NCBI RefSeq assembly: GCF_013450295.1
Contig: NZ_SKBR01000001.1
Location: forward strand, 314,001-378,000
From: Streptomyces sp. AJS327
GTDB lineage: Bacteria; Actinomycetota; Actinomycetes; Streptomycetales; Streptomycetaceae
Length of the DNA stretch: 64,000 nt
Direction of reading: 5' to 3'
Shown: in pieces, positions 38,566-49,098 of the stretch
How positions within the stretch are numbered: position 1 is the first letter of the stretch
How the letters are laid out: each line of letters opens with the position of its first letter
Translations under genes and position numbers: made by a program
The notes under the pieces: model-generated
Databases searched by the model: none
Told to the model about the DNA's origin: nothing
Seen by the model: only the letters and a program-made list of their open reading frames with translations

Positions 38566-40056
38566 TCAGACGCCGAGGAGGTGGGTGGCGGTGTGGATAG
38601 CGAGCCCGGCCAGCGCGCCGACCACCGTGCCGTTGATCCGGATGAACTGGAGGTCGCGGCCGATGTGCGCCTCGATCTTCTTGGAGGTGTGCTCGGCGTC
38701 CCAGCTCGCGACGGTCTCGGTGATCAGCGAGGTGATCTCGTTCCGGTAGGTGGTGACGAGGTGGACGGCCGCCCCCTCCACCCAGCCGTCGACCTTCCCC
38801 TGGAGACGGCCGTCCCGCTCCAGTCGCATGCCCAGCGCGAGCAGCGCGGTGCGGGCTCGCAGCCGCAACTCGCTCTGCTCGTCCTCCGCCGCCGCCACGA
38901 GCATGGAGCGGACGGCGCCCCAGGCCGAGGCGATCAGGTCCTGCACCTCGTCCCGGGCGAGCACCTCGTTCTTCAGCCGCTCCACACGGGCCCGGGTCGC
39001 CGGGTCCTCGCGCAGGTCGCGGGCGAAGTCGGTGAGGAACCGGTCGACGGCGGCGCGCGCCGGGTGCCCCGGCATGTCCCGCATCTCGGTGACGAAGCGG
39101 AGCAGTTCGCGGTAGACCCGCTCACCGACCTTCCGGTCCACGAACCGGGGGGTCCAGCCGGGGGCGCCGCCGGTCACCGCGCCCATCACCGAGTCGCCGT
39201 GCTCCTCCAGCCACTCCGCCGCGCGGGCGCACACCAGGTCCACCAGACGCCGGTGGCCGCCGTCCGCGACGACCCGTTCCAGCAGCGCGCCCAGCCCCGG
39301 TGCGACCTCCTGGGCCCGCGCCCGGCGCGTGATCGCCTCGCTCACCACCGCCTGTACGTCGGAGTCGCGCAGCACGGTGAGCGCTCCGCGCAGCGCCGTC
39401 GACAGCTCCTGGGTGACCCGGTCGGCGTGCGCGGGCTGGGCGAGCCAGGCGCCCGCCCGGGAACCGATGCCGACCGCGCGCAGCCGCTGGCGTACGACCT
39501 CGTCGGAGAGGAAGTTCTCGCCGACGAACTCCCCCAGGCTGTGCCCCAGTTGGTCCTTCTTGGTGGGGATGATCGCGGTGTGCGGGATCGGCAGCCCCAT
39601 CGGGTGCCGGAAGAGCGCGGTGACCGCGAACCAGTCCGCCAGCGCGCCCACCATCCCGGCCTCCGCCGCTGCCGCGACGAACCCGGCCCAGGCCCCCGCC
39701 CCGGAGTTCTCGGCCCAGGTGGCGAAGACGTAGACCACGGCCATGAAGCCGAGCGCGCCCGTCGCGATGGTCTTCATCCGGCGTACGCCGCGCCGCCGTT
39801 CCGCGTCGGCGGGGGAGAACCCCCCGGAGCCGCCCGGCCCCCGGGGAGCCCCCGGACCTCCGGGACCGTCCGCGCCTCCGGAACCTCCGGAACGACCCGA
39901 ACCGCCCGGTCCCCGGGGGCCGCCCGAGTCCCCGGGGGCGTCGGGGCCGCCGGGCCCGCCGGGAGGGCCGGGGATGGCTGTGTGGCGCGTGCCGGTGGCC
40001 GCGTCCGTGCCCGGGGTCGTCCGCTGCGGGGAGACCTCCAGCTCGTCCCGTTCCAT
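38566..40056 (-). CDS. DUF445 family membrane protein
   Basis: A 496-residue member of the DUF445 family. The first about 95 residues are a striking Gly/Pro/Ser-rich tail (repeats such as [10 protein letters not shown]). A membrane helix follows ([15 protein letters not shown]), then the family's [38 protein letters not shown], a long helical region, and a C-terminal hydrophobic [23 protein letters not shown] at 40056 is used; upstream frame is open but off-family. Function unknown; members are envelope proteins. It ends 280 bp after the tRNA-Leu gene. Confidence 0.85.
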   Translation of the reverse strand: MERDELEVSPQRTTPGTDAATGTRHTAIPGPPGGPGGPDAPGDSGGPRGPGGSGRSGGSGGADGPGGPGAPRGPGGSGGFSPADAERRRGVRRMKTIATGALGFMAVVYVFATWAENSGAGAWAGFVAAAAEAGMVGALADWFAVTALFRHPMGLPIPHTAIIPTKKDQLGHSLGEFVGENFLSDEVVRQRLRAVGIGSRAGAWLAQPAHADRVTQELSTALRGALTVLRDSDVQAVVSEAITRRARAQEVAPGLGALLERVVADGGHRRLVDLVCARAAEWLEEHGDSVMGAVTGGAPGWTPRFVDRKVGERVYRELLRFVTEMRDMPGHPARAAVDRFLTDFARDLREDPATRARVERLKNEVLARDEVQDLIASAWGAVRSMLVAAAEDEQSELRLRARTALLALGMRLERDGRLQGKVDGWVEGAAVHLVTTYRNEITSLITETVASWDAEHTSKKIEAHIGRDLQFIRINGTVVGALAGLAIHTATHLLGV

Positions 40057-40859
40057 CCGTTCCACCGTTCCGCGCCCGCGAGGGCGGCTTGCCGTTCCGC
40101 GTCGTTCCAGTCCTGTCACGGGCGTTCGCGCTCCGTCCCGACGGCGGGCCGCCCGTGCGGGCCGGGCCCGGTCGAGTGCGGCCCGGGGAGCCATTCTCGC
40201 CCGTCGCCCGCGCGATCCCCGGAGACGGGCCTCCCGCGCGATCCCCGCGACGGCCCGGACGCGAGGCGGTGCGAGGCGCGCGGCCAGGCGGGCCGGGCCG
40301 GGTTGGGCGGTCGGGTGGGAACGGGGGCGGGCCGGGCCGGGCGACCCGCGCGCGGGCGGGTGCCGCCTCGCGTTTCCGGGTACCGGGCAGCCGTCTGTGG
40401 GGGCGTCGGGTGGGCGCGGGGCGTGACCGGAGGCGGGCCGTGCGGGGGCCAGAGGCGCCGTAGGTCACCGTATTGTCGCAACGTTCGGGGGAGCGGAACG
40501 TGGCACGCGTAGCTGGCGTCTGTCTCTGCGGATGACGTGGTGGCCGACTCGGCCATGACGAGTGGACGACCCGTGGTGCGGCGGTCGTTGGCGGTCCGCC
40601 GGGGGGTGGGCGCTCGATGACGCGGTGGCCCGGGGGTGGCGTCCGGTCGTCGTTGTCCGGACGGCCCGGACGGCCCGCGCGAGGGGGCCGCCGACCTGTG
40701 TCGGCGGTGTGGCGCGTGGCCGAACGCGGCGGTGCGGAGAGCGACGTCACCGCCCGGATTGTCGGGCCCTTGCGAAAACGGGGACCGACTCATGGGATCA
40801 TGAGACCGCCGAACACTTCGGAGCCTCGGGCTCCGCCAGCCCGAGGGGAATCACCGCGC
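40057..40859. other. gene-less divergent interval
   Basis: An 803-bp interval between the divergent DUF445 and SGNH hydrolase genes. Most is Arg/Ala-codon-like GC-rich DNA. AT-richer patches near 40465-40490 and 40785-40860 are the best promoter candidates. An in-frame ATG at 40800 could extend the hydrolase by 20 residues. No small gene recognised. Confidence 0.45.
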
Positions 40860-42170
40860 ATGACCAGGAATATGGGTTATGCCCTGCTCGCCGGACTCGC
40901 GGCGATCGTGGTCCTGGTCTCCACGGCCATCTTCATCGGGGTCGGAGGGAAGGACGAGTCGCTCGACGCCATGTCACCCAGCGGGCGCAACCCGGCGGCG
41001 CCCGCCTCTTCCGGCAAGTGGGTCGGCACCTGGGGGGCACCGGCCGTCGCGGCCGAGCCCAAGACCAGGGACGGCTTCGCCGACACCTCGATACGGAACG
41101 TCGTACACACCTCGGTCGGCGGTACCGGCGCCCGTATCGAACTGTCCAACCTCTACGGCAACCGCCCCCTGACCATCACGCACGCGACGCTCGCGCTCGC
41201 CGCCGCCCCCAGCAACCCCACCGCCGCCAGCGGCAGCATGCGGCGGCTCAGCTTCGGGAACAAGCGGTCGGTGACCATTCCGGCGGGCGAGGCCGTCACC
41301 AGCGACGCGGTCCGGCTGAACGTGCCGCACGCGGCGGACCTGCTCGTCACCACGTACTCCCCGACGCCCTCCGGCCCGGTGACATACCACCCCTACGCGC
41401 GGCAGACCAGCTACGTCGCGGAGGGGGACCGGGCCTCGGAGGCGGCCGGTTCCGCGTTCACCCAGCAGAGCCCGTACTGGCGCTACCTGACCGGGGTGGA
41501 TGTGTGGAGCGCCGAGACCGAGGGCGCCGTCGCGGTGATGGGCGACTCCATCACCGACGGCATCACCTCCAGTCCCGGCGCCAACCGTCGGTGGACGGAC
41601 TTCCTCGCCGAGCGGCTGCGCAACGAGCGCGGCGCCCCCCGGTACTCGGTGCTCAACGGAGGCATCAGCGGGAACCGGGTGCTCGTCAACGGCAGCAAGT
41701 TCTCACCGAACAACGGGCCCAGTGGGATCAGTCGGCTGGAGCGAGACGTACTGTCACGCACCGGCGTCAAGGCGGTCGTCATCGAGATGGGCCTCAACGA
41801 CATCATCAAGATCCCGCGACAGCGCGACCCCGAGCGCATCATCGAGGGCCTGCGCAAGCTGGAACGCGAGGCGCGCGCACGGGGGTTGAGGGTGGTCGGC
41901 TCCACGCTGACACCGTTCGGCGGCCACCGTGGCTACCGCCCCCGTCTGGAGTCGGTCCGGCAGCAGGTCAACGAGGCGATCCGGTCCGGCAAGGTCTACG
42001 AGCACGTCGTCGACTTCGACGCGGCCCTGCGCGATCCGGCCAACCCCCGGCGGCTGCGCCCCGCTTACGACTCGGGCGACCACCTGCACCCGAGCGACAA
42101 CGGTTACCGGGCGATGGCCGAGGCCCTGGAACTCAAGCAGTTGAAGGGTTCCACCCCCGCCAAGCTGTAG
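40860..42170 (+). CDS. secreted SGNH/GDSL-type hydrolase
   Basis: A 436-residue membrane-anchored or secreted lipase/esterase-like enzyme. Residues 6-28 form a signal-anchor (GYALLAGLAAIVVLVSTAIFIG). An N-terminal beta-sandwich-like domain (about 55-215) precedes the SGNH domain with all four blocks: catalytic S230 in VMGDSITDG, the Gly of NGGISGN, the Asn of GLNDII and D407/H410 in GDHLHPSDNGY. This two-domain layout is seen in extracellular carbohydrate- or lipid-esterases. Monocistronic. The substrate is not determinable. Confidence 0.9.
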   Translation: MTRNMGYALLAGLAAIVVLVSTAIFIGVGGKDESLDAMSPSGRNPAAPASSGKWVGTWGAPAVAAEPKTRDGFADTSIRNVVHTSVGGTGARIELSNLYGNRPLTITHATLALAAAPSNPTAASGSMRRLSFGNKRSVTIPAGEAVTSDAVRLNVPHAADLLVTTYSPTPSGPVTYHPYARQTSYVAEGDRASEAAGSAFTQQSPYWRYLTGVDVWSAETEGAVAVMGDSITDGITSSPGANRRWTDFLAERLRNERGAPRYSVLNGGISGNRVLVNGSKFSPNNGPSGISRLERDVLSRTGVKAVVIEMGLNDIIKIPRQRDPERIIEGLRKLEREARARGLRVVGSTLTPFGGHRGYRPRLESVRQQVNEAIRSGKVYEHVVDFDAALRDPANPRRLRPAYDSGDHLHPSDNGYRAMAEALELKQLKGSTPAKL

Positions 42171-42313
42171 TGCGCACCGTCCCGTTCGCGTCCGAGCCCC
42201 CGCCAACTCCGCCCAGCTCCGCCTGGCCGTTTCCCGCCCCGGTGGTCCGGCCAACTCCGCTGTGGGCCCGGCTGGTCGGTCCTCGCTCCGGGGGTGCCGC
42301 CAACCGGTCCGGT

Positions 42314-43129
42314 TCAGTGGGGTGTTGGGATCGGGTGAGCGGCCAGGAAGGCCAGGACGGCGTCCGTGGCCTCCCGGCGGTGCTCCAGGAAGTAGGCGTG
42401 GCGGGCCCCGTCGAGCAGGCGCAGGGTCGCCCCGGGGACGCGGGCGGCGAGCCGCTCCCCGTTGGCGGGTGGGGTCATCCGGTCGTCGGTGCCGTGCAGC
42501 ACCAGGGTCGGTGCGCTGACGTGCGGCAGTCCCGCCCACGCGTCGTGCTGGGCGCTGGCCCGGCGGTGCGCGAGCCTCGCGTGGTCGCTCATCGAGCTGT
42601 CGCCCAACACCGGGAGCGGACCCGGGTGTTGGCGTCGCCACCGCTCACCGACCATCAGGCCGGTGAGGAACTCGCCCGTGGTGTCCTTGCCGAGCGCGGC
42701 GAGGACGTCCCGTTCGGTCGGGACTCTTCCGGCCCCGCCGCCGCTGGTGCACCCCAGGACGAGCGCCCCGACGCGTTCGGGGTGGTCGACGGCGACCCAC
42801 TGGGCGATCCGGCCGCCCATCGAGGTGCCGTACACGTGGGCGCGGGCGAGGCCGAGCGCGTCGAGCACCGCGATCACGTCCCGGGCGAAGCGCCGGGTGC
42901 TCCACTCGGCGTCCCGTGGGCTGTCACTGCTACCGGTGCCGAGACAGTCGAGGGTGATGGTCGTGTAAGCCGCCGTGTAGTCCGCGCGCACGGGGTCCCA
43001 CCAGTGGCGGGAGTTGGCCTGACCGGCGAGCAGCACGAGGGGTTCGCCGGTACCGGCGGTGTCGAAGCCGATACGGGCTCCGTCGGTCGCCGTGGCGTGC
43101 TGGCCCGGGGGCGTCGGGGCGGTGGACAC
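42314..43129 (-). CDS. alpha/beta-fold hydrolase
   Basis: A 271-residue alpha/beta hydrolase. The nucleophile elbow is GTSMGG with S103; D215 in HGTDDRMTPP and H244 in GARHAYFLEH complete the triad, and LVLLAGQANSRHWW holds the oxyanion strand. GTG at 43129 follows an AAGGA site; an upstream GTG/ATG at 43312 adds Arg-rich residues. It is convergent with the SGNH gene and lies 180 bp downstream of the ABC exporter genes. No specific substrate can be named. Confidence 0.88.
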   Translation of the reverse strand: MSTAPTPPGQHATATDGARIGFDTAGTGEPLVLLAGQANSRHWWDPVRADYTAAYTTITLDCLGTGSSDSPRDAEWSTRRFARDVIAVLDALGLARAHVYGTSMGGRIAQWVAVDHPERVGALVLGCTSGGGAGRVPTERDVLAALGKDTTGEFLTGLMVGERWRRQHPGPLPVLGDSSMSDHARLAHRRASAQHDAWAGLPHVSAPTLVLHGTDDRMTPPANGERLAARVPGATLRLLDGARHAYFLEHRREATDAVLAFLAAHPIPTPH

Positions 43130-43308
43130 GTCGGTCGGTCCTTTCCTCGGCGGGCGGTGGCGTGTGGGCGAGGCGCGTACGACGGTATCGCCGGGCGGGG
43201 CGCGGACGGTGCGACGGTACGGGCCGGGCCCCGCCCAACCCCCGCTGGCCCGGGGGACGCTGACCCGCCGGGCGTGGGCGGGACGGGTGCGGGGCGGGCG
43301 CCGCCGTC

Positions 43309-44376
43309 TCAACCGCCCTGTTCGTCCGGGGGGTTGCCGCCTTGCCCGTCCGGGGCGTTACCACCCTGCCCGTCCGGGGTGTTGGGCGTGGAGGCGAGGC
43401 CCCGGCGGGTGTACATCCGGGCGACGATGTCCTCGATGTCGGGTTCCCGTACTGAGAGGTCGACCAGCGGGTAGTCGGCGGCGACCCGGGCGACCAGGGG
43501 CGCGGCGCTCTCCGAGGCGGGGAAGGCCAGCCACTGCCGGGCCCCTTCGGTGCGCACCGTGCGGGCGCCGGATATCCCCCGGATCGGGGGCAGTTCGCGG
43601 TCCAGGTCGACGATCAGGGTGCGTTCGCCCTCGCCCGCCTCGTGCAGTCCGGTCAGCGGGCCGTCATACATCAGTCTGCCGTGGTCGATCACCATCACCC
43701 GGCGGCAGAGCTGCTCGATGTCGGTCAGGTCGTGGGTGGTGAGCAGAACGGTCGTCCCCGCCTCGGAGTTGAGGTCGCGGAGGAAGGCGCGGACGCGGGT
43801 CTTGCTGACCACGTCCAGGCCGATGGTCGGCTCGTCCAGGTAGAGGACCTCGGGGTCGTGCAGCAGCGCGGCGGCGATATCGCCACGCATCCGCTGACCC
43901 AGCGAGAGCTGCCGTACGGGGGTGTCCAACAGCGGTGCCAGCTCCAGCAGTTCGACGCAGCGGTCGAGGTTGGCGCGGAAGCGGGACGGCGGGATGCGGT
44001 AGATCCGGCGCACCAGTCCGTACGAGTCGCGCAGCGGCAGGTCCCACCAGAGGGTGGTCCGTTGGCCGAAGACCACTCCGATCCGCCGGGCCAGCGCGGT
44101 GCGTTGCCGCGCGGGGTCTATCCCGGCCACGCGCAGACGGCCGCCGCTGGGGGTGAGGATGCCGGTCAGCATCTTGATGGTGGTGGACTTCCCGGCGCCG
44201 TTCGGGCCGATGTAGCCCACCATCTCGCCGCGCGGCACCCGGAAGCTGATGCCGTCCACGGCGCGTACCTCGGTGCGGGTCCGGCGGAGCAGGCCGTTTC
44301 TCCGCCGGACGGGGAACACCTTCTCCAGCTCCGTCACCTCGATGAGGTCATCGCCCCGGTTCGCGTCCGTCCCCAC
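43309..44376 (-). CDS. ABC-2 exporter ATP-binding protein
   Basis: A 355-residue ABC ATPase. Walker A GPNGAGKS (57-64), Q-loop VVFGQRT, signature LSLGQRMRGD (157-166) and Walker B LYLDEP (178-183) with LLTTHDL switch histidine are all intact. The C-terminal 100 residues are the regulatory extension of this subfamily. The extreme C-terminus repeats PDGQGGN about three times (333-355), close to the stop. GTG at 44376. It works with the two DUF990-type permeases encoded upstream (leftward order permease, permease, ATPase). The cargo is unknown. Confidence 0.92.
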   Translation of the reverse strand: MGTDANRGDDLIEVTELEKVFPVRRRNGLLRRTRTEVRAVDGISFRVPRGEMVGYIGPNGAGKSTTIKMLTGILTPSGGRLRVAGIDPARQRTALARRIGVVFGQRTTLWWDLPLRDSYGLVRRIYRIPPSRFRANLDRCVELLELAPLLDTPVRQLSLGQRMRGDIAAALLHDPEVLYLDEPTIGLDVVSKTRVRAFLRDLNSEAGTTVLLTTHDLTDIEQLCRRVMVIDHGRLMYDGPLTGLHEAGEGERTLIVDLDRELPPIRGISGARTVRTEGARQWLAFPASESAAPLVARVAADYPLVDLSVREPDIEDIVARMYTRRGLASTPNTPDGQGGNAPDGQGGNPPDEQGG

Positions 44377-44620
44377 AGCCGTCCCTCTCCCTCTCCTCGT
44401 CCGTACCGCGTTCCGTGCCGACTGCCGCGTTCCGTTCCGACGCGCCGCCGCCCGTGCCGCACCCCGCCCAACAGCCCCTCCCCGCCCGCCCGTTCCCCCC
44501 GTCTGCCCGCTCCCGCCCTCCACCCGTCCGCCCGGCTGTCCGTCCGCCGTCCCGTCCCGCTTCCGGGGCCCTCCCCGTACGGGTCTACGGGACCACGGGC
44601 GTACGGGTGGCGGCGCGGGG

Positions 44621-45448
44621 TCAGCTGCCGGTGCTGCGGTAGCCGCGCAGGGCGGCGCGCCAGAGCAGCCCGGTCAGCGCGCAGCACAGGACCGCGACGC
44701 CGGGGGCGGCCCAGTCCACCCAGCCGGGCAGGCCGAGGGGGTCCTCGTGGCCGAGGACCCGGAGGGCGGGCAGCCAGTTGACGAAGGCCAGGGGCACCAC
44801 GAACGTCACCCCGCGTACCAGCTCCCGGCCGAAGACGGCCGGGGGGTACTGGAGGAGGGTGGTGCCGCCGTAGGTGAAGGCGTTCTGCACCTCGGCGGCG
44901 TCCTGTGCCCACAGCTGGAAGGCGCCGCCCGCTACGAAGAAGCAGCCGAAGATCACCGCCCCGCTGATCGGCATCAGGACGGTGAGCAGGATGTTCTCTG
45001 GGGTCCACGCCACGTCGACGGCGGTGACCGACCAGCCGAGCACCACGGCGCCCTGGGTGATCCGGCCGAGACGGCGGAGGGCGAAGCGGTCGGCGGCGAT
45101 CTGCGCGAGGACCGGCACGGGCCGCACCAGCAGGGTGTCGAAGGTGCCGTCGCGGATGCGGGAGCCGATGCGGTCGAAGGAGCCGAGGAACAGGTCGGCC
45201 AGGCCGAAGGCGGTGGTGGAGGTGGCGTAGAGGAAGGCGACCTCGGGGAGGGCGAGCCCGCCGAGCTGGTCCACGTGCGAGAACATGATCAAGATCGCGG
45301 CGAAGTCCAGCGCGGTGGTGGCCAGGTTGCCGAAGGTCAGCAGCGCGAACGAGGCGCGGTAGGTCATGGTGGAGCGCACCCACATGGCCACGGTGTGACC
45401 GTAGGCACGCAGCCCCCACCAGCCCTGGACGAGGCGTCCCTCAGCCAC
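44621..45448 (-). CDS. ABC-2 (DUF990) permease
   Basis: A 275-residue membrane protein of the ABC2_membrane_6 (DUF990) family with about six hydrophobic segments (ASFALLTFGNLATTALDFAAILIMF; ILLTVLMPISGAVIFGCFFVAGG; VAVLCCALTGLLW). The conserved loop SFDRIGSRIRDGTFDTLLVRPVPVL is present. It overlaps the preceding permease by 8 bp and precedes the ATPase gene by 244 bp of pyrimidine-rich DNA. Together they should form one heterodimeric exporter. Substrate unknown. Confidence 0.9.
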   Translation of the reverse strand: MAEGRLVQGWWGLRAYGHTVAMWVRSTMTYRASFALLTFGNLATTALDFAAILIMFSHVDQLGGLALPEVAFLYATSTTAFGLADLFLGSFDRIGSRIRDGTFDTLLVRPVPVLAQIAADRFALRRLGRITQGAVVLGWSVTAVDVAWTPENILLTVLMPISGAVIFGCFFVAGGAFQLWAQDAAEVQNAFTYGGTTLLQYPPAVFGRELVRGVTFVVPLAFVNWLPALRVLGHEDPLGLPGWVDWAAPGVAVLCCALTGLLWRAALRGYRSTGS

Positions 45449-46250
45449 CCTGGACCACCACCCGGCGGGTGGCGAGCGACTGGAGGAGTCGCCCCGCGCC
45501 CAGCAGCACCGCCGCCCAGCAGCACTGGAAGGCGAGGGCCGCCGCGAGACCGGCGCCCTGCCGCTGGCCGAGCAGCACGTCCGCCGGCACCTGGAGGGTC
45601 GCGGCCCAGGGCAGCCAGCGGACGATCTCCCCGAAGACGCCGGGGAAGACGGTGAGCGGCAGCAGCATCCCGGAGAAGAAGGTGCTGAGCAGCATGCTGA
45701 GCATGGTCAGCCCGTTCGAGTCGAGCAGCCAGAAGGCGCTGAGGGCCAGCAGGTAGCGGATGGCGAAGCTGACGATCACTCCGAGCGTCACGGAGACCAG
45801 GAAGAACAGCCAGGTCAGCGGGGATACGGGCAGGCTGAGCCGGAAGGCCAGCGCCCCGAGGGCCATCGGCGCGATGCCCCGTCCGAGCAGATGGAACAGG
45901 GCGCGGCCCAGGTCGGAGGCGAGCCACCAGAGCTGGAGGTCGACGGGCCGGTAGAGGTCGATGACCACGTCCCCGGAGCGGATGCGCTCCTGGAGTTCCT
46001 CCTGGAAGCCGCCGCCGATCAGGGAGGCGGTGGCGAGGAGCGCCTGTCCCGTCCAGACGAAGGTCAGCGCCTCGGCCTGGTCGTATCCGCCGAGCTGGGG
46101 GCGTTCGCTCCACAGCGCGATGAAGGTGTACGCGAGGACGAACCCGAAGACCGTGTTGGTGAACACACCGGCGACCGTGGCGACCCGGTAGGTGGCGTAA
46201 CGGCGGAACCCGGTGACGGCGACGGCGAAATAGAGCTGGAGCGGACGCAT
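45441..46250 (-). CDS. ABC-2 (DUF990) permease
   Basis: A 269-residue paralogue of the next permease. Six hydrophobic segments; family loop QEELQERIRSGDVVIDLYRPVDLQLWW, and SFAIRYLLALSAFWLLDSNGLTMLSMLLSTFFSGMLLPLTVFP. First gene of the three-gene exporter operon. ATG at 46250 has a weak purine-rich site (GGAGGAGCACAAAAGG). The two permeases presumably pair in the membrane. Confidence 0.9.
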   Translation of the reverse strand: MRPLQLYFAVAVTGFRRYATYRVATVAGVFTNTVFGFVLAYTFIALWSERPQLGGYDQAEALTFVWTGQALLATASLIGGGFQEELQERIRSGDVVIDLYRPVDLQLWWLASDLGRALFHLLGRGIAPMALGALAFRLSLPVSPLTWLFFLVSVTLGVIVSFAIRYLLALSAFWLLDSNGLTMLSMLLSTFFSGMLLPLTVFPGVFGEIVRWLPWAATLQVPADVLLGQRQGAGLAAALAFQCCWAAVLLGAGRLLQSLATRRVVVQGG

Positions 46251-46527
46251 CCTTTTGTGCTCCTCCTCCGTCTTCTCTATAGCACGTGCGTACGGTGCCG
46301 GTGCCGGAACCCGGGGGACACAAACCGGGGGAGCCTAGCCGGGGCCGCCGGTGACCGGCCACGGGTTTTTCACCGGATGAGGTGAGGTGGCACATCCGGT
46401 CGCTCCGCCCACCGACCGAGGAGGGGGTGGCTCGACGACGGGAGACGGCACGGATGATGCGACAGTGTTGAACGGGGCGGCCCGTACGAGACGGCCGCCC
46501 GACGGCGGACGAGGAGTCCCTGCTGAT

Positions 46528-48855
46528 ATGAGTGACGAGGCCAAGAGCGAGGCCGCGGACGACGGAGAGGCCGGGGAGCGATCCCGGTCCGAGGCGCCGG
46601 ACGGTGCCCGCCGCAGAACCGGCCTGCGCAGACTGGTTCCCACCTGGCGCATGGTGCTGGGGGGCGTGCTGCTGTTCGTCCTCCTGGTCTCCGGTGCGCT
46701 CGTCGCCGGGTATCTGCTGGTCAGCATCCCTCCGCCGAACGCCGCCGCGGCGGCGCAGAGCAACGTCTACCTGTACTCGGACGGCTCCACCATCGCCCGG
46801 GACGGTGAGATCAACCGGGAGAACGTGAGCCTCGGGCAGATCCCGAAGTCGACCCAGCGGGCGGTGCTCGCGGCCGAGGACCGGAACTTCTACAGCGAGT
46901 CCGCCGTCGACCCGAAGGCGATGGTGCGGGCGGCGTGGAAGACGGTGACCGGTGGCGGAAAGCAGTCCGGCTCGACGATCACCCAGCAGTACGTGAAGAA
47001 CTACTACCTCGACCAGGACCAGACGCTGTCCCGGAAGGCCAAGGAGTTCTTCATCGCGATCAAACTGGATCGCGAGGTGAGCAAGGACGACATTCTGCTG
47101 GGCTATCTGAACACCAGCTACTTCGGCCGGAACGCCTACGGGGTGCAGGCCGCCGCGCAGGCGTACTACGGCAAGGACGCCATCAAGCTGACCACCGCCG
47201 AGGGCGCCTATCTGGCGGCGCTGGTGAACTCGCCCAACGCGTACGACGTGCGGGCGCACCCGGAGAACCGGGACCGTGCCGTGGCGCGGTGGAACTACGT
47301 GCTGGACGGCATGGTCGAGAAGGGCTGGCTGGACCGGGCGGAGCGGAAGGCGATGAAGTTCCCGCAGCCGGACGTCGCCAAGCCGCCGAACGGCCTCTCC
47401 GGACAGCGCGGGTACGTGGTCGAGGCGGTGAAGAACTACCTGATCAGCAATGGGATCGTCGACGAGCAGCGCCTCGCGGCGGGCGGCTTCCGGATCACCA
47501 CGACGCTGGACCGGAAGAAGCAGGAGGCGATGAAGGACGCCGTCGAGGACAAGCTGATGTCCCAGCTGGACAGGAAGCAGCGCAAGGTCGACAAGTACGT
47601 GCGCGCGGGCGGCACCTCGGTCGACCCCAAGAACGGCAAGGTCGTCGCGATGTACGGCGGCATCGACTACACCGAGCAGTACGTCAACAACGCCACCCGC
47701 CGTGACTACCAGGTCGGCTCCACCTTCAAGCCGTTCATCTTCACCTCGGCCGTGCGGAACGAGTCGAAGACGCAGGACGGCGAGACGATCACCGCGCGGA
47801 CTGTCTACGACGGCACCAACAAGCGCGAGGTGGTGAGTGACGGCCAGGGCACCGACTACGCCCCGGAGAACGAGGACCACAAGTCCTACGGCCAGATCCC
47901 GGTCACCACCGCCATGGACAAGTCGGTGAACTCCGTCTTCGCGCAGATGGGCGTGGACGTGGGACCGAAGAGGGTGAAGCGCACCGCGATCGACCTGGGG
48001 CTCCCCAAGGAGACCCCGAACATGCCGGAGGACGGGTCGATCGCGCTGGGCGTGGCCACCGCCTCCACCATGGACATGGCCGAGGCGTACGCCACCCTCG
48101 CCAACCACGGCAAGCACGGCCACTACCGGCTGGTCGAGAAGGCCACCCGGGGCGGCGAGGTGATCAGACTGCCGGAGCACGATCCGCGGCAGGAGGTGCC
48201 GCGGGTCGCGGCCGACTCCACCACGGCGATCCTGCGCAGCGTCGTCGACCGGGGAACCGGCACCGCCGCCAAGTCCGCCGGGCGCCCCGCGGCGGGCAAG
48301 ACCGGCACCGCGGAGGAGGACAAGGCCGCCTGGTTCGCCGGTTTCACGCCCGACCTCGCCACGGTGGTCAGCGTGATGGGTCAGGACTCGGAGAGCGGGG
48401 CGCAGAAGCCGCTCTACGGGGCGGCCGGGCAGAAGCGGATCAACGGTGGGGGCTACCCGGCCGAGATCTGGGGCGCCTACACCAAGGAGGCGCTGGACGG
48501 CCGTCCCGTGAAGAAGTTCGATCTGGACACCGACGGGGGCGACGCCGACGTGCCCACCACCCCGCCCCCGTCCAGCGGGCCGCCGGCCACCGAGCCACCG
48601 CCGTCCGAGCCGCCGTCCGAGGAGCCGCCGCCCACCACGGAGGAGCCGCCGGACGACGGCCCGAGCATCCCGGAGATCCCGACCGACCCGCCGCCGACCG
48701 AGCCCCCGCCCACCGGCCCGGGCATCCCGCCGACCGAGGGCCAGGACGGCGGCCCCGGTGGGGGTGATCCCGGCACTCCGGGGGGCGGTGATCCCGGCGG
48801 CGATCTGAACGGCGGCGTCGACCAGGGCCCGTACGGGGCGCGCTCCCGCGACTGA
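46528..48855 (+). CDS. class A penicillin-binding protein (transglycosylase/transpeptidase)
   Basis: A bifunctional peptidoglycan synthase of 775 residues. Membrane anchor at about 43-66; GT51 transglycosylase domain with catalytic E117 (LAAEDRNFYSE) and KQSGSTITQQYVKN; transpeptidase domain with S398-TF-K401 (GSTFKPF), S466-V-N468 and K591-T-G. The last about 100 residues are a Pro/Glu then Gly/Asp-rich extracellular tail. I use ATG at 46528, with GGAG 11 bp upstream; GTG at 46387 would add 47 residues. Not in an operon with its neighbours. Confidence 0.93.
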   Translation: MSDEAKSEAADDGEAGERSRSEAPDGARRRTGLRRLVPTWRMVLGGVLLFVLLVSGALVAGYLLVSIPPPNAAAAAQSNVYLYSDGSTIARDGEINRENVSLGQIPKSTQRAVLAAEDRNFYSESAVDPKAMVRAAWKTVTGGGKQSGSTITQQYVKNYYLDQDQTLSRKAKEFFIAIKLDREVSKDDILLGYLNTSYFGRNAYGVQAAAQAYYGKDAIKLTTAEGAYLAALVNSPNAYDVRAHPENRDRAVARWNYVLDGMVEKGWLDRAERKAMKFPQPDVAKPPNGLSGQRGYVVEAVKNYLISNGIVDEQRLAAGGFRITTTLDRKKQEAMKDAVEDKLMSQLDRKQRKVDKYVRAGGTSVDPKNGKVVAMYGGIDYTEQYVNNATRRDYQVGSTFKPFIFTSAVRNESKTQDGETITARTVYDGTNKREVVSDGQGTDYAPENEDHKSYGQIPVTTAMDKSVNSVFAQMGVDVGPKRVKRTAIDLGLPKETPNMPEDGSIALGVATASTMDMAEAYATLANHGKHGHYRLVEKATRGGEVIRLPEHDPRQEVPRVAADSTTAILRSVVDRGTGTAAKSAGRPAAGKTGTAEEDKAAWFAGFTPDLATVVSVMGQDSESGAQKPLYGAAGQKRINGGGYPAEIWGAYTKEALDGRPVKKFDLDTDGGDADVPTTPPPSSGPPATEPPPSEPPSEEPPPTTEEPPDDGPSIPEIPTDPPPTEPPPTGPGIPPTEGQDGGPGGGDPGTPGGGDPGGDLNGGVDQGPYGARSRD

Positions 48856-49098
48856 CCGCCACCGCCCGCCCCGCACGGTGACCGCGCGTCACCATGCGTG
48901 ACCGTATGTGCGTAGTGGGCTCCGGTCCGGCGTTCGGCGTGCCCGGGCGCCGGGCCGCCCGACGTCCGGCGCGAGGGCGGTGTCAGCTCCGGCGGTCACC
49001 TCGGGCCGATCCCTGGTGTTCGCGCTGGTGAGCGGTTTGCTACCGTGGAATCGCCGGTCGACGGGCGCGGGCTTCACCGCGCGGAACACGTCACCGGA

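Noticed and set aside
46387..46527. Upstream GTG start for the penicillin-binding protein
   Set aside because: Adds 47 residues of low-complexity sequence; the ATG at 46528 has a better ribosome site and gives a normal cytoplasmic tail.
45364..48876. 1170-residue open frame on the minus strand across the PBP and permease genes
   Set aside because: It is the antisense of the PBP and a shifted frame of a permease; composition is His/Val/Leu/Arg-rich without motifs. A GC-driven shadow.
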